Shown here in pieces: positions 40,957 to 48,003 of a stretch of 64,000 nucleotides of DNA. The position numbers and the translations under genes were made by a program. The first letter of the stretch is position 1. Each line of letters begins with the position of its first letter. Under the pieces are notes generated by a model that had not been told where the DNA came from, did not search any database, and saw only the letters and a list, made by a program, of their open reading frames with translations. Origin of the DNA: Candidatus Uhrbacteria bacterium (lineage in GTDB: Bacteria; Patescibacteriota; Patescibacteriia; 2-12-FULL-60-25); assembly GCA_020854265.1 (NCBI GenBank), contig JADZFU010000003.1:92408-156407 (forward strand), in the 5' to 3' direction.

Positions 40957-40968
40957 AGATAGGCGGCA

Positions 40969-40997
40969 TGTGTATCACATATTTAAATAAATGTCGA
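40969..40997 (-). promoter_or_regulatory. rlmI promoter
   Basis: TCGACA (40997-40992), 17 bases, TACACA (40974-40969). Confidence 0.45.
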
Positions 40998-41011
40998 GGG
41001 GTGCGGGGAAT

Positions 41012-41043
41012 CAAAACACCCTCCCGAGAAGGGGAGGGTGTAG
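41012..41043 (-). terminator. Terminator of the 41049 gene
   Basis: ACACCCTCCC, CTTCTC, GGGAGGGTGTTTTG on the minus strand. Confidence 0.8.
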
Positions 41044-41048
41044 GTCGG

Positions 41049-41378
41049 TCAGTCCGCCTTGATCGGCGAGCTGAAACCCAGTTCCGGCCAATGGCCGATG
41101 ATGGAGGAGAGGACGATGTCCCGCACGGAAGACTTGACCTTCCCGTCGTTGTCGAAGAAGCCGAGCTCGCAGAGCTTCCAGGCGCAGCCATCGAAGCACT
41201 CGTACTCGTCGTCGTGGCACTTCATGACCAGCTCATTGAGCAGGAGAGCCCCGTTCTGGGTGACGGTCATGAGCTCGAGGAGCTGGTCCATGACCTTCTT
41301 CACGATCACGCGCGAGGCGCGTTCTCCGTTCTTGAGCGTGACGATCGGATTCTCCGCGTGCGTGACAACCTGTTCCAT
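41049..41378 (-). CDS. Small hypothetical protein
   Basis: 109 residues, soluble. It begins MEQVVTHAENPIVTLKNG. A helical middle (IVKKVMDQLLELMTVTQNGALLLNELVMKCHDDEYECFDGCAWKLCELGFF) has three or four cysteines and an acidic patch. No family recognised. The start is set by a GGGGGT ribosome site 4 bases before the ATG. A frame extension to 41420 has no such site. It has its own promoter and terminator. Confidence 0.6.
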   Translation of the reverse strand: MEQVVTHAENPIVTLKNGERASRVIVKKVMDQLLELMTVTQNGALLLNELVMKCHDDEYECFDGCAWKLCELGFFDNDGKVKSSVRDIVLSSIIGHWPELGFSSPIKAD

Positions 41379-41410
41379 GTTACCCCCGTGGCAAGGTGCG
41401 TGGGTGCCAA

Positions 41411-41439
41411 TTAATGCCACATACAGGGGTTTTCGTCAA
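41411..41439 (-). promoter_or_regulatory. Promoter of the 41378 gene
   Basis: TTGACG (41439-41434), 17 bases including TGG, CATTAA (41416-41411). Confidence 0.55.
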
Positions 41440-41452
41440 TATTCCGAAATGA

Positions 41453-41488
41453 AGAGCGCACCCGACCAGAATTGGTCAGGTGCGCTTA
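41453..41488 (-). terminator. Probable terminator of the nucleotidyltransferase-like gene
   Basis: AGCGCACC and GGTGCGCT enclose a second stem GACCA/TGGTC. The following T-content is poor (CTTCATTTC). Confidence 0.6.
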
Positions 41489-41511
41489 GGAGGGGACTGC
41501 TGTGCGAACGA

Positions 41512-42501
41512 TCAGTCCGTGTGGAAAGGGCGGAGCTTCTCGATGATGGTCTCCGGATCGCGGCTCCGCAGGATCCCGAGCAGCTCCTTGCCGCGCTTGA
41601 AACGACAAGAATTGCGGTCGATCAGCCGGCGGATCAGCAGGAGGTTCCACGTCTTCGAGAACTTCTTTGCCAGCTCCACCACATCATCCCAGTCCTTCTC
41701 GCGCGGCGGCTTCAGGAACTTGGAGCAGAACAGGAATTCGGGGCGTAGCACCATGAGACGGTAGGTCATGCCGTTCCACGTCCAAGGCGCACCTTGGCAG
41801 CAGTAGCGCACGACGAAGTCGTCAGTACACGAGATGACGCCGAAGTAGTCGTCGGAATTGATTTGGTCCGTGTCGAGGAAACGGGGCCGTTTGGTGAGGA
41901 GCAGCGTGTCGATGTCGTGATGGTCGCGCAGGGGGACGCTCGTCAGGAGCTCCACGGCCCATCCGCCGGCCAAGATCCAGCGGAGTGTGCCGTCAGGGGC
42001 CGATTGGGGGTACATCTCGAGCAGGGCTTCGAGGTTTTCCGGAGTGCCGTACATACCCCGCGGCACCGGAGCTTCTTGCGTATTCCGCACGCACAGAGCC
42101 ATCCGTAGACCGATGCCGAAATTGTCCGGCTTGTACGACTCTTGCTCCATGCTCTCAGCGCGGTTGGCCAAATGGCTTCCAAACTTGGTGAGTCCACGGA
42201 GCTGTTCGTGCCGTTGACCGACACCGATGAAGGCATCCGCAAGCTCGCGGAGGCTGCTCGCGCCTTCATTTGAAAGCTTGTGGATGAATCCGCGGTAATC
42301 GGATTGGTCGAGCGAAGCAACGCGTTCCTGGAATTGCGTGAGGCGCTTCATGTCCAGCTTGTGCCCAAGCTTCAGGGTCTGGATGAGCCGAAGCAGCTGC
42401 TCCAGTGCCAGTCGGATCTCCTGACGGAGCTCTTGCTTCAAGGTCTGTTCGATTCGTTGCTCGAGTCGGGGCGACATCGAGAGAGACATTCCAATGTGCA
42501 T
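41512..42501 (-). CDS. Nucleotidyltransferase-fold protein with helical N-terminal domain
   Basis: 329 residues. About 1-130 are long helices (EQRIEQTLKQELRQEIRLALEQLLRLIQTLKLG). The C-terminal part shows the minimal nucleotidyltransferase pattern ILAGGWAVELLTSVPLRDHHDIDTLLL, with Gly-Gly and an Asp-x-Asp metal pair, as in aminoglycoside nucleotidyltransferases and MNT-type antitoxins. The natural substrate is unknown, and no HEPN partner is adjacent. GAAGG precedes ATG 42501, and a TTGACA promoter lies upstream. It could modify a small molecule or a protein. Confidence 0.65.
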   Translation of the reverse strand: MHIGMSLSMSPRLEQRIEQTLKQELRQEIRLALEQLLRLIQTLKLGHKLDMKRLTQFQERVASLDQSDYRGFIHKLSNEGASSLRELADAFIGVGQRHEQLRGLTKFGSHLANRAESMEQESYKPDNFGIGLRMALCVRNTQEAPVPRGMYGTPENLEALLEMYPQSAPDGTLRWILAGGWAVELLTSVPLRDHHDIDTLLLTKRPRFLDTDQINSDDYFGVISCTDDFVVRYCCQGAPWTWNGMTYRLMVLRPEFLFCSKFLKPPREKDWDDVVELAKKFSKTWNLLLIRRLIDRNSCRFKRGKELLGILRSRDPETIIEKLRPFHTD

Positions 42502-42555
42502 TGGGAACCTTCAGTACGTATATTTCGTGTTGAAGTGGTGAAGGAGCGACCGGCT

Positions 42556-42584
42556 TGTTTATCATATTATTAATATACTGTCAA
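42556..42584 (-). promoter_or_regulatory. Promoter of the nucleotidyltransferase-like gene
   Basis: TTGACA (42584-42579), 17 A/T-rich bases, TAAACA (42561-42556). Confidence 0.55.
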
Positions 42585-42595
42585 TCTGGATGTAT

Positions 42596-42635
42596 GCATA
42601 AAACAAAGAGCGCATCCGGGGATCGCTCTTTGTTG
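42596..42635 (-). terminator. Terminator of the 42657 gene
   Basis: AACAAAGAGCG, 11-base loop, CGCTCTTTGTT, then TTATGC on the minus strand; the stem is a perfect 11-base pair. Confidence 0.75.
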
Positions 42636-42656
42636 AGCGGCGCGGATGCGCGTAGT

Positions 42657-43040
42657 TCAGGCGTGCAGGAGTCTCTTGAGGAGGGCCTGCTTCGTGAGGA
42701 GGAGCTGCTCCTCGATGTGCTTGGTCCAGTGATGCTTCGGTTCGGAGAAGATGATGTCGCACCAGCTGGTGAATTCCCAACGCCCTTCTCCCTCGACGAT
42801 CTCCATCTCGGTCTTGTGGACGTGCTCGTCGCGTTCGTTCGTTCCGAAGAACGCACCATCCTTGCGTGCCTTGATGACGGCTTCCAGCACGTGGCAGAGA
42901 AGCAGACTGTCCAAGTCGCCGTTCAAAAGCCGGACGCTCTTGCCGTCCTCGCACAGATGCACGGGTACGCGATGATCCCGGATGATGGTCCAGCGAAGCG
43001 GAAGTCCGCCGATCTCGATCGAGAAAACCATCGTCTTCAT
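42657..43040 (-). CDS. Small hypothetical protein
   Basis: 127 residues, soluble, mixed strand and helix (MVFSIEIGGLPLRWTIIRDHRVPVHLCEDGKSVRLLNGDLDSLLLCHVLEAVIKARKDG), with Trp/His in the second half (WEFTSWCDIIFSEPKHHWTKHIEEQ). No known family seen. GGAGG lies 5 bases before the ATG. It is 91 bases downstream of the membrane protein gene, with a strong hairpin lacking a T-run in the gap. Probably the last gene of the unit that starts at 44043. Confidence 0.6.
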   Translation of the reverse strand: MKTMVFSIEIGGLPLRWTIIRDHRVPVHLCEDGKSVRLLNGDLDSLLLCHVLEAVIKARKDGAFFGTNERDEHVHKTEMEIVEGEGRWEFTSWCDIIFSEPKHHWTKHIEEQLLLTKQALLKRLLHA

Positions 43041-43091
43041 CTAAACCTCCAGCTTCGACCACCGACGGAATTGTCGGTAGGCAGAGAGGAG

Positions 43092-43118
43092 GTCCGACAC
43101 GAAGTGTGCGTGTCGGAC
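43092..43118. other. Intercistronic RNA hairpin without T-run
   Basis: GTCCGACACG and CGTGTCGGAC pair perfectly around a 7-base loop, just after the stop of the membrane-protein gene. Neither strand has a T-run, so it may be a stability or processing element. Confidence 0.6.
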
Positions 43119-43131
43119 TCCGAAGAAAGAA

Positions 43132-43728
43132 CTACTTGTGGAAGATATCCGTCTTCTCGCGGTCGTCGCGCTTGCGCATGTGGGTGTACCACTGGCCGTA
43201 CAGCGGAGCGACGAAGTGTAGTGCCATGGTGAAGGCGGCAAAGCCCCAGAGCATGACCATGTGGCTGATGAAGGGATCGCTCGAGCCCGCCACGACCGAA
43301 GCTGTACCAGCGGCTGCAAGCGAGAGGAGCGTGAACACCGCGTAGTCGGCTGGGAACCAGCCAAATACCCACGGGCTCTTGGAGTGCCACCAGATCTGGT
43401 CGCGGCGGAACTTTCCCTGGTAGTGCGGGTTAAGCACGAACCAGTGATAGTCCCACAGCACGCACCATGCGAAGTATGTCGCACAGGTCTCGAGCTCGGC
43501 CTGCCAGGACCACTCCGCACCGTTCACGAACGGCGCATGGAAGATCATCATCGGCAGGGCGAACATGAAGAGGTTGTAGCCGGTGAACGGCTTTCCTCCG
43601 GGGAGCAGGCGGTACCAGGTCGGAAGTTTTTCCGCCCAGCCGTGCTTCCCTTCGATCTCGATCTCGAGGCAGGCGACCAAGGTCGCGAACACCGACCAGA
43701 ACAGGATCCGAATGATGAGCTCGGTCAT
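43132..43728 (-). CDS. Multi-pass membrane protein of unknown function
   Basis: 198 residues with about five membrane helices (near 5-22, 50-70, 83-100, 124-150, 155-178). Conserved-looking polar residues sit in helix 3 (WCVLWDYHWFVLNPHYQGKFRRDQIWWHSKSPW); its His, Asp and Trp could form a site facing the membrane. No family recognised. AAGGGAG precedes the ATG. It lies 18 bases behind the 43747 gene, so the two are surely cotranscribed. Confidence 0.68.
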   Translation of the reverse strand: MTELIIRILFWSVFATLVACLEIEIEGKHGWAEKLPTWYRLLPGGKPFTGYNLFMFALPMMIFHAPFVNGAEWSWQAELETCATYFAWCVLWDYHWFVLNPHYQGKFRRDQIWWHSKSPWVFGWFPADYAVFTLLSLAAAGTASVVAGSSDPFISHMVMLWGFAAFTMALHFVAPLYGQWYTHMRKRDDREKTDIFHK

Positions 43729-43746
43729 GTGTGCTCCCTTGTGAAG

Positions 43747-44043
43747 TTACTTGGTGATCTTGCGAAGGAAGCCTTTGCGGGTCTTCGTGGAGTAGTGGCC
43801 GCGGAAGCGACCTCCGTTCCACTTGGCCTTGAGCTCGACGATCCAGCTCTCGCCGGAACCGTCCTCGTGCTGGAGCGAGTCGACGAGGACCTCGAACTCC
43901 TCTTCCTTGCTTACGGTCACGACCGTCAGCTTGATGTAGCGCCCGAGGTACCGATCGCCGAGCGCGGCAAGCAGGTCCCACTTGCCCGGTCCGTCCGTGA
44001 TCGTCTTGTCGCTCTGCAGGTCCGTTCCGATTCCACCGCCCAT
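43747..44043 (-). CDS. Small hypothetical protein, first gene of a minus-strand operon
   Basis: 98 residues. Begins MGGGIGTDLQSDKTITDGPGKWDLLAALGDRYLGRYIKLTVVTVSKEEEFEVLVDSL and ends with a basic tail (KAKWNGGRFRGHYSTKTRKGFLRKITK). It looks like a small beta-rich fold and has no signal or membrane helix. GAGGTGAG precedes the ATG. A textbook promoter 70 bases upstream drives it together with the membrane protein and the 42657 gene. Confidence 0.62.
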   Translation of the reverse strand: MGGGIGTDLQSDKTITDGPGKWDLLAALGDRYLGRYIKLTVVTVSKEEEFEVLVDSLQHEDGSGESWIVELKAKWNGGRFRGHYSTKTRKGFLRKITK

Positions 44044-44112
44044 GACTCACCTCGTTGAAGGGTTCATCCTCCCGCACATACATGCAGGATTTGTCGCGAA
44101 ATACGACCTTAT

Positions 44113-44141
44113 ACTATAGCAAAAAATCGCGTTTTTGTCAA
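44113..44141 (-). promoter_or_regulatory. Strong promoter of the 44043-42657 operon
   Basis: TTGACA (44141-44136), 17 bases ending TGC, TATAGT (44118-44113), leader about 63 bases. The closest match to consensus among the promoters read in this window. Confidence 0.8.
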
Positions 44142-44150
44142 TAAAACAAG

Positions 44151-44177
44151 CAAAAATCCGCATTTCTGCGGATTTTA
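44151..44177 (-). terminator. tRNA-Pro terminator
   Basis: AAAATCCGC, AGAAAT, GCGGATTTTTG on the minus strand. Confidence 0.85.
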
Positions 44178-44179
44178 CA

Positions 44180-44255
44180 TGGTCGGGCCAGAGGGACTCG
44201 AACCCTCGACCTCCTGCTCCCAAAGCAGGCGCGCTACCAACTGCGCCATAGCCCG
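44180..44255 (-). tRNA. tRNA-Pro (anticodon TGG)
   Basis: Acceptor CGGGCTA pairs with TGGCCCG. Anticodon stem CCTGC/GCAGG closes TTTGGGA. T-loop is TTCGAGT, discriminator A, CCA encoded. Confidence 0.95.
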
Positions 44256-44266
44256 ATGCGAAGCGC

Positions 44267-44295
44267 ATGCTAACCCAGCCTTCCCATTTAGCCAA
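44267..44295 (-). promoter_or_regulatory. tRNA-Pro promoter
   Basis: TTGGCT (44295-44290), 17 bases, TAGCAT (44272-44267). It interleaves with the divergent glycosyltransferase promoter. Confidence 0.6.
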
Positions 44296-44309
44296 CCCGT
44301 CATTAATCT
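44281..44309 (+). promoter_or_regulatory. Promoter of the surface-protein operon
   Basis: TTCCCA (44281-44286), 17 bases, TAATCT (44304-44309), 8 bases to ATG 44318: leaderless. Confidence 0.5.
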
Positions 44310-44317
44310 AGCGTGAT

Positions 44318-45388
44318 ATGCGCCTCGTAATTGACGCTCGGATGATGGGTGCCGGAAATACCCGCGGCATCGGTCGTTATATCGAGGAAATGCTTGCTCA
44401 AATGCGGCTCATGCTGCCATCTGGCTGGGAAATTGTATTACAGCAAGACCGAATCCGCTGGTACTCGTTTGCCGAGCAGATCATCTGGCCATTCATTCTT
44501 CGAAAATCAAAACCCGATCTCCTTTGGGTTCCTCATTGGAATGTACCGCTTCTCTATCGCGGGAAGCTTGCCATTACCATTCATGATCTCCTTCTCCTCC
44601 ACCAGCCGACAAGCGCCAAGGCTTCGACGCGTCATCCGCTGATCGCACATATCAAACGTCTTGGTCATCGCATCGTGCTGAACAATGCCGTGCGGCGGGC
44701 TTGTGTCATTTTTGTTCCGACGCATGCCGTTGCCGATGATGTCGCATCATTCTATCCCGATGCAAAATCCAAAGTGATCGTAACCGGCGAGGGGCTGACG
44801 CAATTTCCGGAACCGACCGCCCCGCCCGTGTCCAAAATGCCGGCCGTGAATTTTATTTTGTATGTCGGATCCGCATATCCGCATAAGCGTATCGATCTTT
44901 TGCTGGAAGCATGGAAAGACATCGCACAAAATCATCCCGACCTGTCGCTTGTCATTACCGGTGAGCACGACTTGTTTTTGAAGCGTCATATGGATCAGGT
45001 TAGTACCCAATCCATCCCGCGCGTCGTGTTTTCCGGACGCATGGGCAATGCCGAGCTCGCTTGGCTCTTCCCCCGGGCAAAACTCTTTGTATTTCCTTCG
45101 TCTTTTGAGGGAATGGGCCTTCCCCCGATCGAGGCATTGGCCGCCGGATGCCCGGTCGTATGTTCCGACATCCCCGTCCTGCGTGAAGTTGTACCCGAAA
45201 TGGGTACATTGTTCTTTCGCAGTGGCGACAAGAATGATATGATTGCGGCAATCGAGCGGGGATTGTCGGACAATGATCGGCTGCGGGAAGAGGCGGCTCG
45301 TGGCGGCATCGAAGCCGCCGCGAGACATACCTGGAAATCGGCCGCAGAAAAAACGCTCGAGGGATTGAAACACTCATGCCGCGCGTAA
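44318..45388 (+). CDS. Glycosyltransferase family 4 protein
   Basis: 356 residues. Typical GT4 layout: MRLVIDARMMGAGNTRGIGRYIEEML at the start, HDLLLLHQP, the donor-site strand FILYVGSAYPHKRIDLLLEAW, and the end motif FVFPSSFEGMGLPPIEALAAGCPVVCSDIPVLREV with the conserved Glu residues. It probably builds a surface glycan. It overlaps the DUF4012 gene by 13 bases, so its product may act on the same envelope structure as the two proteins that follow. Confidence 0.85.
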   Translation: MRLVIDARMMGAGNTRGIGRYIEEMLAQMRLMLPSGWEIVLQQDRIRWYSFAEQIIWPFILRKSKPDLLWVPHWNVPLLYRGKLAITIHDLLLLHQPTSAKASTRHPLIAHIKRLGHRIVLNNAVRRACVIFVPTHAVADDVASFYPDAKSKVIVTGEGLTQFPEPTAPPVSKMPAVNFILYVGSAYPHKRIDLLLEAWKDIAQNHPDLSLVITGEHDLFLKRHMDQVSTQSIPRVVFSGRMGNAELAWLFPRAKLFVFPSSFEGMGLPPIEALAAGCPVVCSDIPVLREVVPEMGTLFFRSGDKNDMIAAIERGLSDNDRLREEAARGGIEAAARHTWKSAAEKTLEGLKHSCRA

Positions 45389-48003
45389 AAAAAACAAAAA
45401 AATTGCCAGCCGCCTGGAAGAAGATGAATCAGCTGGCTCGCCTCGAAGACCAGCTCGCGCATGTTGTCGAACCGGCGCCAATTTCAAATCCCGGACCAAA
45501 AATCCATTCGAGATTCTTGAATCTGTATCGCAGGCAGATAACAAATTATTCTCCTCCAGCATCGGACAATCTCATCAAGACGCTCGACCAACAATTAGTG
45601 GCATTCGTGGGATCGCGTGTCGCCGGTCGCTCCAAAGGTATCCAAGTCCGTATCGGAGGACATGTCCCGAGCCAAAATATTGTCGAGATTCGCGGCTTAG
45701 CCAAAAAAATCCATGCAAAAACCAAGCGTGACGACGAATTAGCCGGAATTGAAGAATGGACGGCTCCGTATGAAGAGCCTCCGGCAATCGAAGATCTGGC
45801 TGCTGTGACCGGTGATTTGCGATTGTCCCGCATTGATCCGCACGAATTTGTCTCTCAATTTACTGCCGGAGATCACGACATTGCTTTTCATGAGTCTTAT
45901 CGCTGGTGGAACAAGCTGCGGGCACCATTCATGGTCTGGGAGCTGCGCGCCAAAAAAGTCGAGCAGCATGTTGTTGAAGAAATAAAAGCTGAGATGGAAG
46001 CCGCCGAAAAGGTAGCTGCATCAATCGAAGAAAAGATAGAAGAAACCATAGTCGAGGCCGAGCAAGAGTGGAATGTGCCCGTGGTATTGCCGCGTCTTTC
46101 CTTTGTGCGCGTCATGGCCGGGTTCTTTGGTTTGGCATTTATCGTTTCGGTGCCGGCCGGCGCAGTCTCGCTTTCCCGACAATTGAGTTCGTCCTGGTCC
46201 GAAGTTCAAGCCAAAGGCACGGCCGCCGTTGATGCAGCCGTGGGTCTGCGTTTTGAAGAGGCCTCCAAAGGACTTGCCGAAACCGACCGCGCTCTCAACC
46301 GGGTAAATGTCTTGGCCGTAGCCGCCGCTCAAGCGCTTCCGGAGACCCGCGACACCTACGCAACTGCCCGCTCCCTCATCGCTGCCGGAGAACAGGCAAC
46401 CGAAGCCGCCTCTTTGCTCGAGCAGGGTTTGGAAAAAGCCATGACCGCCGAAGTCCGCTATCCGGTCGAGCGCATCCACTTATTTGATGCATACGCCGAA
46501 TCCGCTCTCCCTGCACTTGAACGCGCCTCCGATGCCATGGGTCGTGTTCAGATCGACAAATTGCCGGAATCAGTCCGTGCGCAGGCCGAGGAAGCGAAAG
46601 ATTTGATCTCGGATGTCCGCTCCGCCGTCCGCGAGCTGCGTGCCGTGAATTCCTTTTTAGCCGCCGCTATCGGCGAAGAGCGTCAGCGCCGTTATCTTCT
46701 CGTCTTCCAAAATCCGTCCGAGCTCCGTCCGACAGGCGGATTTATGGGATCGCTCGCCGAATTCACTTTTGACCGCGGAGAAATCCGGAAAATACATTTT
46801 CCAGGCGGCGGACCTTACGATTTACAAGGCGAACTCAAGGTTCGTGTAGCATCGCCTGGTCCCTTGCAGCTTGTTTCAGCACGTTGGGAATTCCAAGATG
46901 CGAACTGGTTCCCGGATTTTCCTGCAGCAGCCGAAAAAATCAATTGGTTTTGGAACAAGGCGGGTCAAAGTACGGTAGACGGAGTCATCGCCGTGAATGC
47001 GCGCGTGGTAATCCGCCTGCTAGAGCTCACCGGTCCTGTCGAATTGCCCGAATATGGCAAAACCATTACGGCAGAAAACTTCATGCTCGAAACGCAAAAA
47101 GCCGTCGAGCTTGAATATGACAAGGAAGAAAATAAACCAAAGCAATTTGTTGGCGATTTGATGCATATCCTGCTCGAACGGCTCAAAAAACCGACCCGAG
47201 AGCAGCAGCTCGCGCTTCTGTCGCTCGCTGCCGAGTCGCTGGTCACCAAAGATGTGCAGGTCTGGCTCGCGGATGATGAAGAAGAAGCCTTGGCCGAGCG
47301 CTTTGGCTGGAATGGACGATTCCTTCCGGCAACAGGAGATACGCTTGCCGTGATCGGTGCCAATATCGCCGGACAAAAATCCGATGCTTCCATCGAAGAA
47401 CAGGTAACAAAGGACGTTGAAATTGCAGCGGATGGTTCTATCATCAATACGGTTCGCATCGAACGAACGCATACAGGGCAAAAAGGCGAGCTCTTCAAAG
47501 GCGTAAACAATGTCACCTACCTGCGCGTGTATGTGCCGGAAGGTTCCGAGTTGCTCGATGCATCCGGTTTCAATCCTCCGCCGGAGAGCTTGTTTGAAAA
47601 ACCGCTTCCTCAAGATTTGCCTGACGCTGATTTGGCAGCACAAGAAAAACGTCCGCGCCTTGGTCCGGCAAATGTCCGTATCACGGACGAGTTCGGACGC
47701 ACCGCATTCGGCGGATGGGTCCAGCTGAATCCGGGAGAAACCTCGGTCACCGTGTTCAAGTACCGTCTTCCATTCACGGCCTACGATCTCGGAGAAAAAA
47801 TGTCTTCTGGTTCCTCTTCCGTTCGCCGTCCGGCCTACATTTCAAGTCTTGTAAGCCAATCCGGAAAGCCGGAGCGCAAGGTAGAGGTACGTGTCCATGT
47901 TCCTGAAATGTGGAAAACAGCCTGGACGAATCGGGATTTGCTCGGTATCAAGGAAGTCTGGGATCGTGACCGTGTCGTCGCCGCATTATTTGAAAATAAA
48001 TGA
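45376..48003 (+). CDS. DUF4012 membrane protein
   Basis: 875 residues. A long cytoplasmic N-terminal region (1-240) with a charged coiled stretch (EEIKAEMEAAEKVAASIEEKIEETIVEAEQE) is followed by one membrane helix (about 248-268), then extracellular helical and mixed domains. The DUF4012 core is plain: RRYLLVFQNPSELRPTGGFMGSLAEFTF, SPGPLQLVSARWEFQDANWFPDFPAAAEKINWFWNKAG and VDGVIAVNARVVIRLLELTGPVELPEYGKTI. DUF4012 resembles LytR-CpsA-Psr-type proteins, and its neighbours are often glycan genes, so a role in anchoring or assembling surface polymers is plausible. Confidence 0.85.
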   Translation: MPRVKKTKKLPAAWKKMNQLARLEDQLAHVVEPAPISNPGPKIHSRFLNLYRRQITNYSPPASDNLIKTLDQQLVAFVGSRVAGRSKGIQVRIGGHVPSQNIVEIRGLAKKIHAKTKRDDELAGIEEWTAPYEEPPAIEDLAAVTGDLRLSRIDPHEFVSQFTAGDHDIAFHESYRWWNKLRAPFMVWELRAKKVEQHVVEEIKAEMEAAEKVAASIEEKIEETIVEAEQEWNVPVVLPRLSFVRVMAGFFGLAFIVSVPAGAVSLSRQLSSSWSEVQAKGTAAVDAAVGLRFEEASKGLAETDRALNRVNVLAVAAAQALPETRDTYATARSLIAAGEQATEAASLLEQGLEKAMTAEVRYPVERIHLFDAYAESALPALERASDAMGRVQIDKLPESVRAQAEEAKDLISDVRSAVRELRAVNSFLAAAIGEERQRRYLLVFQNPSELRPTGGFMGSLAEFTFDRGEIRKIHFPGGGPYDLQGELKVRVASPGPLQLVSARWEFQDANWFPDFPAAAEKINWFWNKAGQSTVDGVIAVNARVVIRLLELTGPVELPEYGKTITAENFMLETQKAVELEYDKEENKPKQFVGDLMHILLERLKKPTREQQLALLSLAAESLVTKDVQVWLADDEEEALAERFGWNGRFLPATGDTLAVIGANIAGQKSDASIEEQVTKDVEIAADGSIINTVRIERTHTGQKGELFKGVNNVTYLRVYVPEGSELLDASGFNPPPESLFEKPLPQDLPDADLAAQEKRPRLGPANVRITDEFGRTAFGGWVQLNPGETSVTVFKYRLPFTAYDLGEKMSSGSSSVRRPAYISSLVSQSGKPERKVEVRVHVPEMWKTAWTNRDLLGIKEVWDRDRVVAALFENK

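Noticed and set aside
43261-44058. 265-codon open frame on the plus strand
   Set aside because: It is antisense to the membrane protein and its upstream gene, which have ribosome sites and a consensus promoter.
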